Below are positions 1 to 11,806 of a DNA stretch of 64,000 bases, piece by piece (the first letter of the stretch is position 1; each line of letters begins with the position of its first letter). The notes beneath the pieces were generated by a model. It had not been told where the DNA came from. It did no database searches and saw only the letters and a program-made list of their open reading frames with translations. The stretch comes from Porogramme epimiltina. Taxonomy: Eukaryota > Basidiomycota > Agaricomycetes > Polyporales > Polyporaceae. Made by a program: the position numbers and the translations under genes. Location: assembly GCA_900155495.1 (NCBI GenBank), contig FTLJ01000273.1:62001-126000 (forward strand). Reading direction: 5' to 3'.

Positions 1-2645
1 AGGCGGGAGAACGGGTATCCAGAGACTCCCGAACCGGCAACGTGGCGGTACTGACAGACGGAGCGTAGGTGGACGTAGAAGAGCCTGCGAGAGTGGGCGA
101 CAAGGGGGCTGTAGGAGACGATCCGTTGAACTGTCGTCTCATAGGGACATCCTCCTCGGTGGTCGCCCTGCTACTTGGGCCAGAAGACGCGACACTGCCT
201 GCACTAGTAGTCTGACTTGACGACCCAGACATGACGGGCACAACAGAGGCCCTGCCGTTAGGCTTCCCTTTGTCTTTGGTCTTGTCTTTCGGGCGTTCCT
301 TGTCCTTGTCGCGAGACTTATCGCGGGCGCCCCGCTCTCGTTCGCCATTTTCAAGCAACCCGTGGGCGTTCAACTGGCTGGTCGTTCTGGTACTGGTGAA
401 TTGTGCCTGGACGTCCATTGTCGCGAGGAGGATTGTCCCGCTTGTGTGCACGTGGAATGAGGTGCTGCCAGGCTTGTTCTGCTGCGGACGCCCAAACAGA
501 CCGTATTTGCGGAAGATGCTGAACGCCACAGCCCGAGAATGTCGGTGGATAATGGCATGAGGACCTCCGCGCTTGTTTCCACTGGAGTAGGGATCTGCAA
601 TATGCCTAACATTGATACGCTGCGACGGCGCCTTGGACGGATCTGAGTTCGACTATCAGCAAAATTTATCGCACACACTCGGCGGTTGGGTTACGCACGT
701 TCTGTCCACTGCTTATCGACCTTGAACCGGCCCACATATTGATGCCTCCACAGCTCATGCACAGCAGGGCGGCCGCTGCGAGATGTTGAGAGCGATGAAC
801 CTGGACCGTCTACGGTCTCCTTGTGGAAGCTCCATTCGTCGCGGCGGATTGAATAGTTTTTGTCGTTCTTACGAATATGCGACGTGAACGCGTCGTCGCT
901 CATCGTCGTCGTACTTGACCTACGCCCGCTCGAATACGACTCCCACGGCGCTATCGATGTGCTAGGTCTTCGCGAGTCGGAACCACCGGTGCTGCGAGCG
1001 ATATACGACGGCGCACCCGACGACCACGACTTGCGCTGCCCGTTGCCCAGGATGTAAGCCAGATCGAACCCTTGGAAAGAGTCGGATGGTGGTCCGTCGA
1101 GCGACAGTTGCCCGTCGATCATTTGCTCCTCCGGGACTTCCTGAGTTTGAGCTCGCGTTTCCGGATCGCGCCAGTCTGACCGGAAGCTTGGGTGGCCCGT
1201 TCCATGGGTGGGCGAGATAGGTGAGTGCGAGGGATCGTCGTGGCTACGGCTCATACGCCGGCCGGCCTGTATTGTCACTTCACTGTCTTCCCGAACCCGA
1301 AGGGAGCCTGCTCCGCCAGAGACCGCCCATGGCACGCTTCCGCGCCGCGACTGTGGAGGAGATGAGGCCGTGCTAGAGCCTTCGCCGTTCTCGCCTAATC
1401 GCGCAAAAGTTACTGGTGAAGGCGCATTGGTGTCGGGATGGGGTCTATCCTCGTCATCATCATAGTCATCCGCAAAGCTCGTCGCAATACTCATCCGATG
1501 GATCCTCGAGGGTCCTGGTGGTCCATAGTGTTCCGAGTCCCCTCCAAAGGTATGGAGGGACGCAGTGTCGGTCACGTCGTCTCGGGAGAGGTTGCGGTAA
1601 TCGAACTCCACGTCTGTGTCGAGCTCTTCGCCGTCATCGTACGGTGTTGCCGAGTCGAGCTCCGCTTCAGAGTCAGTTTCGGCGCGGGGAGGAGAGCTTG
1701 AACCAGAGGGGCCTGCATGTCCGTTGATCGGGAGCGACGGCCGACGGGTACCATCGTCGATAGCGCGCATCTTCGCCCTCGACTGTCTCGCCGCTTCCTC
1801 CTCGTCCTCTTCGTCTGATCCCTGGCCTCCCTCGATGTCCTTGGTTTGCACCCGGGGTGTGCGAGTCCGTGTGCTGACGCTTGCGACTGAAGGGCGTGGT
1901 GTGCGATCGGCCGGAGCTGTGCTCGAGACAGTAAAGGGGCTAATGAGCTCCGGGCGGCGAGACGGGTTGGCCTGAGCAGCACCGAATGTGTACGTGGATA
2001 AGTTGGAGTAGATGTCGTCGGAGGGGCCTAGGGGTTGGGCATTGTCGGATGACGAAGGGGGCAGTGGGGGCAACGTCTTTGCCGACTGTTGATGGAGGAT
2101 GGTAGGAAGGGAGGGGCGACGCGACGAACTGATAGAGGGGGAAGGAGTATGAGCAGGACGCCGGGGAGGTACACGCAGTGGCAGCAAATGCGGCGGACGC
2201 GAGACCGTCGTACTATGCGCCCTGCAAAAGGAGTATGGGAAAGGGAGCGGAGGGAAAGGTGGGGATGTACATACTGGTTCGGAATAGATCTTCGCCTCGA
2301 GGAGGAAGGATTGGACCCAGTTTCATCAGGAGGCGTACGAGGGATGATGGGCCTTCCGATGTTCAAACGAGTGGGTTCTGTGTCCTGAGAGTTGTCGGCA
2401 GGACTGTAACCTAGGAACGCAGATGACGACGAAGAGGGGGACATCTGATCGTCAGAGGCTGCGAGAGAGGTGTTGGCGGACTGGGGATCGAGGGGTGCGA
2501 GGGGTGCCCTTCTGGCGAAGGCAAAGTTTATGAAGGATACGGAGGAGATGGAGGAATTGCGACTGGAGAGACTTCGGGGTCGTGAGGCAGGTTTTTCGGA
2601 CTGGCGAGACTGGGGCGGGGCGTCGCTGCGTCGGAGCTGAGACAT
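1..2645 (-). CDS. Unrecognised Ser/Pro-rich acidic protein, C-terminus cut by window edge
   Basis: Exons: 2645-2275, 2212-699 and 594 to beyond base 1, with introns of 62 and 104 bp (GT-AG, phase-consistent). At least 826 residues are visible. The first ~600 residues are low complexity: Ser/Pro/Arg-rich with acidic runs (GSDEEDEEEAARQ and similar), the look of a disordered, phosphorylated regulatory protein. Near residues 605-680, across the second intron, composition changes to an ordered-looking stretch containing VHELWRHQYVGRFKVDKQW and then SRAVAFSIFRKYGLFGRPQ. A Lys/Arg/Asp/Glu-rich charged stretch follows and then another Ser/Thr-rich tail. I do not recognise the family. The ATG at 2645 is chosen because the frame opens there and leads directly into the spliced frame. 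No membrane segment or signal peptide is visible. The real stop lies outside the window. Confidence 0.75.
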
Positions 2646-5600
2646 GGAAGAGTTGTGGGCGGGTGGGGGGAGGGCTGCTCAAGCAGAAGCGTGCGGTGGG
2701 TATGGGAGGGCCGACATACGAGAGGGGAGAGGGGATGAAAAGCAGGCGAGGAGGCGCACTGAGCAGTGTGCAGCACAATGGGAGGGAAGGTTCCCACGTG
2801 GATGGCCGCTCTTGTACCCGATTTGGGCGGATTTGGCCGGTGGGTTTCAGTGTGTCTCATCTCTCGCCCACCGCGCTTTATATTTCTACCTCAGGCTCTC
2901 CCGCCCCCGTCCGGACATGTTTCCGCCTTCTTCGCCGCTCCCGCACACCGCCCGCACGCCCAGCGTCGCTCCCCAGCACTGGCCCCGCGCGCGGCCGGCA
3001 GGCGCGCGACGACAGCGCCCGCCGGGCGCACGGCGGCGTTGCCGTACTCGTCCCTGTAAATATCCGGAGGCGCCCGCGTACAACGTCTACAAGCGTTCTG
3101 CTTGTTCCACTTTCTGGACCTCACCTCGCCACGCCGCAGGCGGGCGGCACGCATGTGAGGGTTGTGGAGTGGCTCCCGCACTGCGCAGCATACTGCGTCC
3201 GTTATCTGGCTTCCCAACCCGGCCTCGATAACTGCACAGCGGCCACACATGGGATGAAATTATCAGCAAGCATGTTCCAGACTCGAGCGAGCTCAGGGCA
3301 TGCGTGGTAGTGGCATGGCATGCGGACGTCGATCATCCATCGGTGCTAGCTTCCACCAGCGATCGCGTTACCCGCACGGGCAGTGCCTCCTGTCAAACCC
3401 CCCGGCCCGCCAGTGCGTTTTGACTTGTTCGCGCTAAGTACTTCTGCCGCCGTCCGCGTTGACCGGTTCCGCCTGCTCGAAGCCCTCCTCCTGGCGCTCC
3501 CGCCCGACACATTCAGCCTGTCACCGGCCCCCGCCCAAAGTCTATCAGCCCGATAGAGCCCGAGCGGCTGCTCAGCGCGATGCCCGTGTGCCCCATCTGC
3601 CCCTGCCCCTCCTCCCGGTATAGATGTCGATTGATTTTCCTCTCTAGTCCCGGCCCCTTTCGGAATCTATACCAAACTCCATCGATTGCTCGCGTGGACA
3701 TCCCCACCCTCCCATCGCCCCTCGGCCCGGCTTGGTTTTCCCTATTTCCATCTCCGCACTCGCAACGTGCGCATCGGCCCTGACTAGTCGGAGTCGGTGT
3801 TCCACCCTCGGTGGTCACCGTTCAATCTCACGGCAAACAGACTCCATTCTACGGTGTCATATTTGGTCGCCTTACCAACACCTCCTATAATTGCGCCGCG
3901 TGCTCGCCATGCGCAACATGTCTGAGTCCGACTGGGGCGCGCAAGCTTCAAACCCCAAGGTCGGTGTATCCGACTTGGCGGTCCCGTGCGTCAGTGCTTA
4001 GTGACCAAGCGCGCCTTCCGATCACAAAGTTTGCACGGCCGTTTCGTCTCCCGGCCGCCCGAAACCAGTTTGCCACGAGCCACCGACGCCGCCGGGTCCG
4101 GGGCTGAGCGTTGATAGTGCAAACTTGCCACCGTTTTACGGTCCTTGGGACGCCCTAATCACTTAGCCTCTTAACTTACCGTCGACCGCCCTTGTGCCTC
4201 CATGGGCGTCCAGGTTCCGCCCTGATCCGCCCTGGTCTCGAGACTCCGTTCCTGACAGACCTTAGCTCGCGTGGGTTTTGCCGGAAAATGAATCCATAAC
4301 GCCACTGCCGGCTCCCCGTTCCTGGACTCTCTTGACCCTTGGTCGCCGATGCGGCTGAGCGGTCAACATGACTGGGTACGTGATTACGGCTTTTGCAAAA
4401 CTCCAAGGAAATGGACGCTCATCTCCATCCCAGAAAATATTTTGACAGATCTCCTCGGTTCGGTACTGGGTTAGAGTGGCCCCGATTCACCTCCCACATT
4501 TTTATCGTTTAACCTTACTCTACGGCGTTTCAGCTCGGAACCTATATTGCAGCCGGTACGAAAGAATATGATCGCTTCAGGACCTTGTGCCAGTTTAATC
4601 CCGGGATAATTGAACGGTTTGATTCACCAATCAACATTCTTATGATCTCACTCGGCGTCTTTTTGCCTGATGATGGTTCTAAGACCACACTTGCAGACTT
4701 CCGGTACAAAATCCTTGAGACATCAAATACCTCAACTACCTGTCAGTCGGTGAGACGTTTGACCCGGAGTCTTTGACGCTCTCGCAATAGTTCACATGGC
4801 CTAGGCTTGACTATGCACCGGCCACCAGGTCCTCTGGGACCACCGGATAAAAACCATGTCTGTGATTACTGGTCTCGCTGGCCGACTAAGGCTAGGCGCT
4901 TCAATCCGCAGCTTGAGGCAGGGGTGGTCAGCGTTTGATATTTTTAACCACACCGTAAGGGACCTCTGCAGGGAGTCACTGGGCTTATGCCCAGATGTCG
5001 GGGAAAACGTTCACGACACTCTCCCAGGTTCACTAGGGGCGTGGGCGACGCCACCTCCTGTGTGCACGGTCTGTTATGTGGACACGCCACCTTTCCTCCG
5101 AGGTTGTATCTTGGCATCCCAAGACGGGGTTAGATCAAATCAGCATGAGCGCGGTCTGAAGGCTGAGATCCATTTGGGCTGCTCTCGTTCTCGTCCAGTA
5201 GCGCTTTCTCGGCCCATCTTCTGGCGGGTTCAATTACAGAACCACTCGGGCGGCAGTGGAGCCGCCTCATCGCGTGATACCCTCCGACGCCCGCGCACTC
5301 GGCTTGTAGCTTGCAACAGAGCATCGGTCTAGTTCAACTTGATCAAACGACCTCGGATTGTGCTCGTCTACAAGAAGTCCAGAACACCGCCATAAAGTTG
5401 ACCACGGCCACGGGTTCAATTTCGATGTTACTCGTAGTTCGCCCAAAGGGTGGTATTCTTAACAGGGGACCCCACATCAATTTGTCAACCCCGGGTAAGT
5501 GGATATGTAGAATACGGAGAACGACATGTGAGGCTCGTCTCTCATGGCCCTTAAGCAAGGTTTCGATGAGATAAAGAATAAGGACTTTTACCGCAACAAG

Positions 5601-5964
5601 GGAGAAGGGAAGGCGCGGAAACTTTGATCTCGCAGCTTCTGGTGCCTAAACGAGGGATCTACCGCCAGCCGTCACCACCTTCAGTGCCCGCTCCGCGCAT
5701 GACAATTATTGTGAACCAGTTCCATTTCTCTCAGAAACACGCCGCTATGCTCCCCGTGTGTCCCCGTACAACGACAGAAGGATACAGAAATAGTTGCGCC
5801 CTGCGGTACCATCGGACCCCTTCAGCAGAACAGGGCACATCAATCACCTAACGAGTACAACGATACCCAAATCCACCATCCACAACCGCTCGCTTTCCCC
5901 CACCCTGCCCGCACGATACCTCACCACCGGGCCGATAGGCGACTCTATCCTGAGAACGTAGCCG
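2646..5964. other. 3.3 kb without a recognisable gene
   Basis: Positions 2646-3300 are the upstream region of the left-edge gene and are GC-rich. From about 3800 to 5850 the sequence is closer to balanced composition, with many stops in all frames. The longest open frame (4856-5332, +, 158 codons) has no recognisable motif and no convincing splice-linked extension. I see no tandem repeats, terminal repeats, tRNA-like boxes or transposon motifs. Confidence 0.5.
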
Positions 5965-7748
5965 TCACAGCCTCCACCGCGGCTCGCCCGCGCCCAGAGC
6001 GCGGTTCCGCCGTACGTACACGCAGCGTAGCACGACGCCGAAGAACGCGCCGAAGAACATGAACCCGGCATTCGTGTAGTGCCCCGTGGGGAATCCAGGC
6101 GCCTGGTCGCTCTTGTAGATAAAGGTGCCTGCGGGTGTACGTGTGGAACCGTCAGTGGTCCGGGATCGAGTCGCCGCGGGGGCGGTGAACAATACGTGGT
6201 CGGGGGGCATGCGCGACAGAGGGCGTTGAATGGTGGCAAATGCATGGAGAGGGAAGGCGTGAGCTTGAGAATCCAGTTGACAGGGAACGTGAGAGATGAC
6301 TGACCGATGATCTGTCCGAAGGTAGCAATGGATACGTTGAGCGGGACCATGAGCGTGGTGGCTCCAGTGCCTCGAAGGTTCCCTGTGAGCCACGAGAGGG
6401 TGGGCCCAGCGATGGAGAATGCGAACGAGACGGCGACACATAGAAGCGCGTAGCGTGCCGCGAATGCGGTAGGGGGGAGGGTTCCTGCAGAGATAGAAGC
6501 ACATGTGAGCCACAGAGCCGCTCTCATTCATTCTCCGCACGCATACCTTGGATCAGGAAGCTAACTCCGCATATGGTGAACGAGCCGATGGCGGCCAGCG
6601 AGCGCGCCTCGTGTCTGTCTGCGAGCCACGCGACGGTCACGACGACGACGAATGCTATGGCGTACGGCGGAACCGTGAACAGCTGGGCGCCAAGGCCCGT
6701 GAATCCGAGTCCTTGGACGATTGTCGGTGCGAAGAGCGAGATGCTCGAGAACGCGACCGAGTATGCGATCCACACGAGGTGGTGTAGGTATAGTCGCCAA
6801 TCAAGCAGTGTGTCACGGGCGTCCACCCATGTAAGCTTTGCGTGGCCCAGCGACGCGACACCACGAATGCGCTCGGTGGCAAGGGCCCGTTCGCTGTCAG
6901 AGAGCCACCGGACGGTCTCCGGATAGTCAGGATAATAGAGAAGGATTATGGGGGAAAGGGCGATGGAAGGGAGGCCCTCGATGAGGAAGAGCCAGCGCCA
7001 CGCTTGAAGGCCGCCGGCACCGTTGATCTTGCCAATACCAAAGGCTACGGCGCTGCCGAACGCCCCGCCGAGAGTTGCTCCTGCGAGAATGAGAGCGACT
7101 CTGAATGCGCGCTCGTTGGGCTTGTACCAAAAGGTGAGGCAGTAAACGAGGCCAGGAAAGAGTCCTGCTTCCGCCGCTCCAAGGAGGAAGCGAGTTGCGA
7201 CCAGCCCGCCGTAGTTGTTCGCGCCAGCGATAGACATCGTCATGGCGCCCCACAAGAGCATGAGGAAGGCGAACCATCGACTTGGCTTGAATTTCTTGAG
7301 GAGGTAAGTGGAGGGTATTTCGAATATAGTGTAAGAGATCAGGAAGGCGATGAGGGCGACAAGGTACTGGTTATCTGTGAGTTTGAGAGACTGTTGCAGG
7401 GAATCTCCGGTGTCGTTGTTCAGAATTTTTGCGTTACCCTATGCGACAGAAGTGAAGGATAAGATTCACAAGTAGAAATGCATACTGACAATATTAGAGC
7501 GATCAACAAAGCATAACATGTACATGAGCGTGGACACCGTGAGCATTCGCGAGTCGATCTTCCTAACGAGTCTAGTGTAGTGCATTAGTCGGCTTATGAG
7601 ATACTCTGGACACTGAACCGCACCTTCTTTCGGCGTTTGGGTCTACGGAATAGCTCGAGTGCTCCAGCGTTGCAACATCTTCTACACATTTGAGAGAAGG
7701 TTCCTTTCCATGCGACTTCTGAGTAAAGATCCTATTCTCAATATCCAT
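5965..7748 (-). CDS. MFS transporter, anion:cation symporter (Dal5/Tna1-like) family
   Basis: Exons 7748-7624, 7571-7490, 7438-6547, 6484-6305 and 6128-5965 give 480 residues, usual for this family; introns are 52, 51, 62 and 176 bp. The N-terminus carries the family opening RRLVRKIDSR, then TM1 with CFVDRSNIGNAK, and TM4-5 with ATRFLLGAAEAGLFPG and the post-TM motif FWYKPNERA. Twelve hydrophobic segments can be counted. The family imports organic anions such as allantoate, nicotinate, biotin or pantothenate with protons across the plasma membrane. The substrate cannot be read from sequence; a Tna1-like nicotinate role is only a guess. The last intron is the longest in the gene. No neighbour suggests a pathway, so this looks like a stand-alone permease gene. 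Confidence 0.88.
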
Positions 7749-8599
7749 AATGTCGTATTTGGACGTTGCTACGTTGATGGGGGAGGGAGAGGGAGAATCC
7801 TAGCCTGGACATGAGATTGATGGTATAAGTAGCTAAGGAGTACCCACGCACAATGACGGCAGAAAGTACCTTGTGTGGTGTAAGTCTAGCCTTGTGGGGT
7901 CATATGCACGGTCCAACACTCTTCTGAGGCAGGGCAACTCGAATTCTTCTCCCACACCACCAAAGATAGAAGGGCATCGTTCCAAGAGTGTGAATGGGGA
8001 TCTCCTACTTGAGCACGGGCAGGCTGCGCTTGCTATTGAAACGATGCTCATGTGGCCGCTACTAGAACTGTTCGCTGTCACATTGAGCCCAATGGAGGCC
8101 TTCGGCAATTTGTGCGAGCCCATCCCGACAGAGTCAAAAGATAAGACTCTTTTGTTCTTCGTTCCACCACATCCGTGCCATATTGGCGGGATATGGGCTA
8201 TTCGAAGGAATGGAAGTGCATCTCTTTCAAGTTTCCCTTCCACTAGGCCGCTGCCTAGCAGTAAAGCATTTACCGACGCGTTAAATACTATCAAGGTAGA
8301 CAGCCTGACGACCTACAACTGATAAAATTTCAGAGGGATAATGTAGTTTGATCTGCTGTTTGACGTTCTTCGTTAGCTTTGCGACTTGGCTTCGACAGTT
8401 TGTTCGACTTCAGGACTTCTTGTCGCCAAGGCCCAACACGAATACAAGTAGACGCCAAGGATTTACACGAGACTGTCTTATGTAAGCCATTTTTTGCTTC
8501 AGGCGAGGGGAACTGGTCGCGCAAGTGAAGCGGCACGCTTGACACTTCGTCCATCTCTCTTTCCTTCCACGCTCCGCGCAGCTGCTTCACTACGCTGTT
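7749..8599. promoter_or_regulatory. Divergent intergenic region between MFS permease and DBP10
   Basis: The two genes are transcribed away from each other from this 851 bp region, so it must hold both promoters. It includes a segment at about 7833-8322 that is open on both strands for about 150 codons (listed separately). I see no clear TATA box. Confidence 0.45.
7833..8322. other. Segment open on both strands, possible relic coding sequence
   Basis: On the minus strand 8294-7833 is open for 153 codons, and on the plus strand 7873-8322 for 149 codons. Neither frame begins with ATG at its upstream limit (TTG and GTG). The minus reading contains IAHIPPIWHGCGG and LDRAYDPTRLDLHHT; the plus reading contains GQAALAIETMLMWPLLEL. 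Neither matches a family I know. Two overlapping long frames at balanced base composition are uncommon in the rest of the window, so one may be decayed coding sequence or an exon of an unrecognised gene. A real function is unproven. Confidence 0.25.
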
Positions 8600-11500
8600 A
8601 TGGTTTCCGCCAAAAGGAAGCGCACCGAGCTGCCGGAGTCGGAAAACGATTTCTCAGATTTCTCTCTCGCTGAGGCGGATTCCGGGGACGAAATCGACAT
8701 CTCTTCTGCTCTCACCGGGAAACGTCCTAGAGTCATCAAACCTCAAACGTTTGAAGATGACGAAGACGAGGACGACCTGCAAGACTTTATCCGAGAGTCT
8801 ATCACCAAGAGGGATGTGAAGGAGGGCACTGAACTCTTAAAGAAGACTAAGGGAAAGACGAAGATTGTCAAGGGTGAGGTCGGGGGAGGGAGTTTCCAAA
8901 GCATGGGTACGTTGTTCTTGCTACCCGTTTCTCATCCGCTGAATGTTGTTTCAGGTCTGTATCCGTGGTTGCTGCGCTCCCTTACACTACAGGGATACCG
9001 GATACCGACGCCAATCCAACGTCTTTCCATTCCCGCATTGCTCACCAACCCACCCCGCGATTTGGTCGGAATGGCCCGCACAGGGTCTGGAAAGTCTCTT
9101 GCGTACATGGTACCCCTCGTGCAACGCCTTGGAGGCCGGCATTCCGGAACGTTCGGCGCACGAGCACTCATTCTCCTCCCTGCCCGTGAACTCGCTCTCC
9201 AAATTTTGAAAGTTGGAAAAGAGCTCGCCCGCGGGTGGCACGCAGGAGAAGGGGACCATGCCGGAGATACCAAGGATACAGATGACAGAAAGAAGGGGCA
9301 GAGTCTGCGATGGGGTTTGGTCGTTGGTGGGGAGAGTTTGGACGAACAATTCGAAATGATTTCGAGTAATCCAGACGTGTATGTTATTGTCTCCAATATA
9401 TTTTCCCAGCTTACCCATAGTAATCCTAGTATCATTGCAACACCCGGCCGTCTCCTTCACCTCATTGTGGAAATGAACCTCGATCTCAAGTCAATACAAT
9501 ACGTTGTGTTTGATGAAGCCGACCGTCTGTTTGAGATGGGCTTTCAAACGGCCCTAACGGAGATTCTACATCGCCTCCCCGCAACAAGGCAAACTCTCCT
9601 TTTCTCTGCCACGCTTCCAAAGTCTCTTGTGGAATTTGCGAAGGCCGGTCTTCAGAACCCGAAACTTGTTCGTCTTGATGCAGAGACCAAGATCAGCGCC
9701 GACCTCAAGATGGCATTCTTCTCCGTACGGCAAGCGGAGAAGGAGGCATGTCTCCTCGTCCTCCTCCGAGACGTAATCGGCGTTCCCTTCGGAAGCCCGT
9801 CTTCCGAACCAGATGAGGCGGCCGACAGAAAAGGCAAGGGCAAGGCTAAAGCGAAGCACACAGACCACGCCGCAGCTCCTCACCAGACGCTCATCTTTGC
9901 CGCGACGAAGCACCACGTCGAGTATCTCACCAATCTCCTCACGGCCGCAGGCTATGCAGTCTCGCATATTTACGGCTCCCTTGATCAAGTCGCACGTACA
10001 CAGCAGATGGACGCCTTCCGCAAAGGCCGGACAAGTATCCTTGTTGTCACCGACGTTGCCGCGCGCGGAATCGACATCCCGGTGCTCGAGAACGTCATCA
10101 ACTACGATTTCCCGCAGGGCGCGCGCGTGTTTGTCCACCGCGTCGGACGTACTGCACGAGCGGGCCGCCAGGGCTGGGCATGGTCTTTCGTCACAGCGGC
10201 GGAAGTGCCGTACCTCCTTGATCTGCAACTCTTCCTTGGGCGGCCCGTCAAGAACGAAGTGGTTGGGAGTAGCGGCGAGCAGGTGTACACCGAATCGCTT
10301 ATCCTTGGACCGTTCGACAGAGACAAGGTGGACGAAGAGACCGCATACATCAAGAAGCTGCACGACGATAACCACAATCTCAGTACACTCCGTGATGTGA
10401 TGCGCAAGGGTCAGGGCATGTACGAGCGTTCGAAGGGCAAGGCCAGCCCTGCGAGCTACCACAAGACGAAGGATATGCTCAAGGACGGCCGCTGGGGCTA
10501 TTCCGGCACCGAGTCTACCACTCACCCTGTGTTCCTCCGCCGAAGCCCGGACGCCGCGGCCAAGCTCGAGCAAGAGTCCAAGCGCCGCGCGCTACTCAAG
10601 CTTGTTGACGCGTTTCGCCCCACGGAAACTATTTTAGAAGTCGGTGCCCGAGGAAACGCGGAGACAGCGGCGTTGATGAAGCAACGACGGAAGGCACTCA
10701 GTAAGGCGGCGCAGCGAGCCTCGTTGGCGTCCACCTCGGCCGCTGCCCTCGTGGCTGCGGAGGAAGAAGAAGAGGACGCAGGCGGCGAGCGTTACGGCAG
10801 CGACGGCGGTAGTGACGGCGCTGAGATGGCAGATGAGGCGGAGATTGCGGTACGCGCCCTCTTGTGTCTGAGTGGTCCTAGACTGACTCCCGACGCTTTC
10901 CAGGCTGTGTTCGACATGTCTACCAAGAAGGGGAAAGGCGGCAAGGGCGGTTTCCGTGACGAACAGTTCTACATGTCTCACTACCAGAAGGACGCAGACA
11001 CGGAGAAAGGGTTTGTAGTGCCCTTCCCTCACACGCACAATATCTAACAACGAGCGCGCGGTTGTTTTGTAGCTACTCCCTCCGCGATGGCGCTTCGTTC
11101 GCGGAGCAGGCGCGCAACGTCGCGTTTGACTTGACGGGCGACGAGGGCGCGGCACAAGAACGCCAACGGCGCGAGCTCAAATGGGACAAGAAGAAGAAGC
11201 GCTTCGTCAAGGGCACGGGCGAGGGAGCCGACAACGTGAAGATGGTCAAGACCGAGAGTGGTGTCAAGCTCCCCGCCTCCTACCGCTCGGGTCGCTTCGA
11301 CGAGTGGAAGGCTAAGGCACGCGTGAGCCTGCCGAAAGTGGGCGAGGCTGAGGCTGAAACTGCGCGCGGTGTCGGCGGCGCCGGTCCCGGCGGGCGCAAG
11401 TGGAAACACAAGCAAGTCGCCGCGGCTAAGCCACTGGACAAACTCCGAGGCGACTACGACCGGAAGGTTCGTCAGCTCAAGAAAAGTGCTGGAGATCACG

Positions 11501-11736
11501 AGGGCGCTGCACGGGACGATGGCCCTGGACGTGCGGGAGGGTCATCACGACCCCCGGCCTCGGCCGGCAAAAGGGGTATGGCGAAGAGGGGTGGGCGGTT
11601 CGGTGGCAAATCGGCGGGTAGGGTGAAGAGCGAACTCAAGACTGTGGACCAGATCCGAAAAGCGCGGATGGTTGTCGAGCAAAAACGGGCGAAGAATGCA
11701 CGACCCACCCGCGGCAGGGGCAAGGGAAGGAGATAG
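8600..11736 (+). CDS. DBP10: DEAD-box ATP-dependent RNA helicase DBP10 (DDX54 homologue)
   Basis: Exons 8600-8906, 8955-9378, 9430-10849, 10904-11010 and 11073-11736 give 973 residues. The protein is a nucleolar helicase required for 60S ribosomal subunit assembly. Visible motifs: Q motif (YRIPTPIQ), Walker A ARTGSGKS (~residue 141), PARELA, TPGR, DEAD (~271), SAT (~302), ARGID (~453) and HRVGRTARAGR (~480). The family-specific C-terminal domain begins near residue 735 (FRDEQFYMSHY, then YSLRDGASFAEQARN), which separates DBP10 from other DEAD-box proteins, followed by a Lys/Arg-rich tail. The N-terminus is acidic, as in homologues. The first three introns are 48, 51 and 54 bp, all multiples of three without in-frame stops, so the frame stays open if they are retained. 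The fourth (62 bp) breaks the frame. Confidence 0.95.
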
Positions 11737-11806
11737 CGCTTTACAGCACTACACGTACACGCGCATATCGACATTTGCATTTACATGTCCTCGAGGGAAT
11801 AAAACA

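Noticed and set aside
2582..3310. 242-codon plus-strand frame opposite the start of the left-edge gene
   Set aside because: GC-rich, low-complexity, spans the opposite gene's promoter, no motif.
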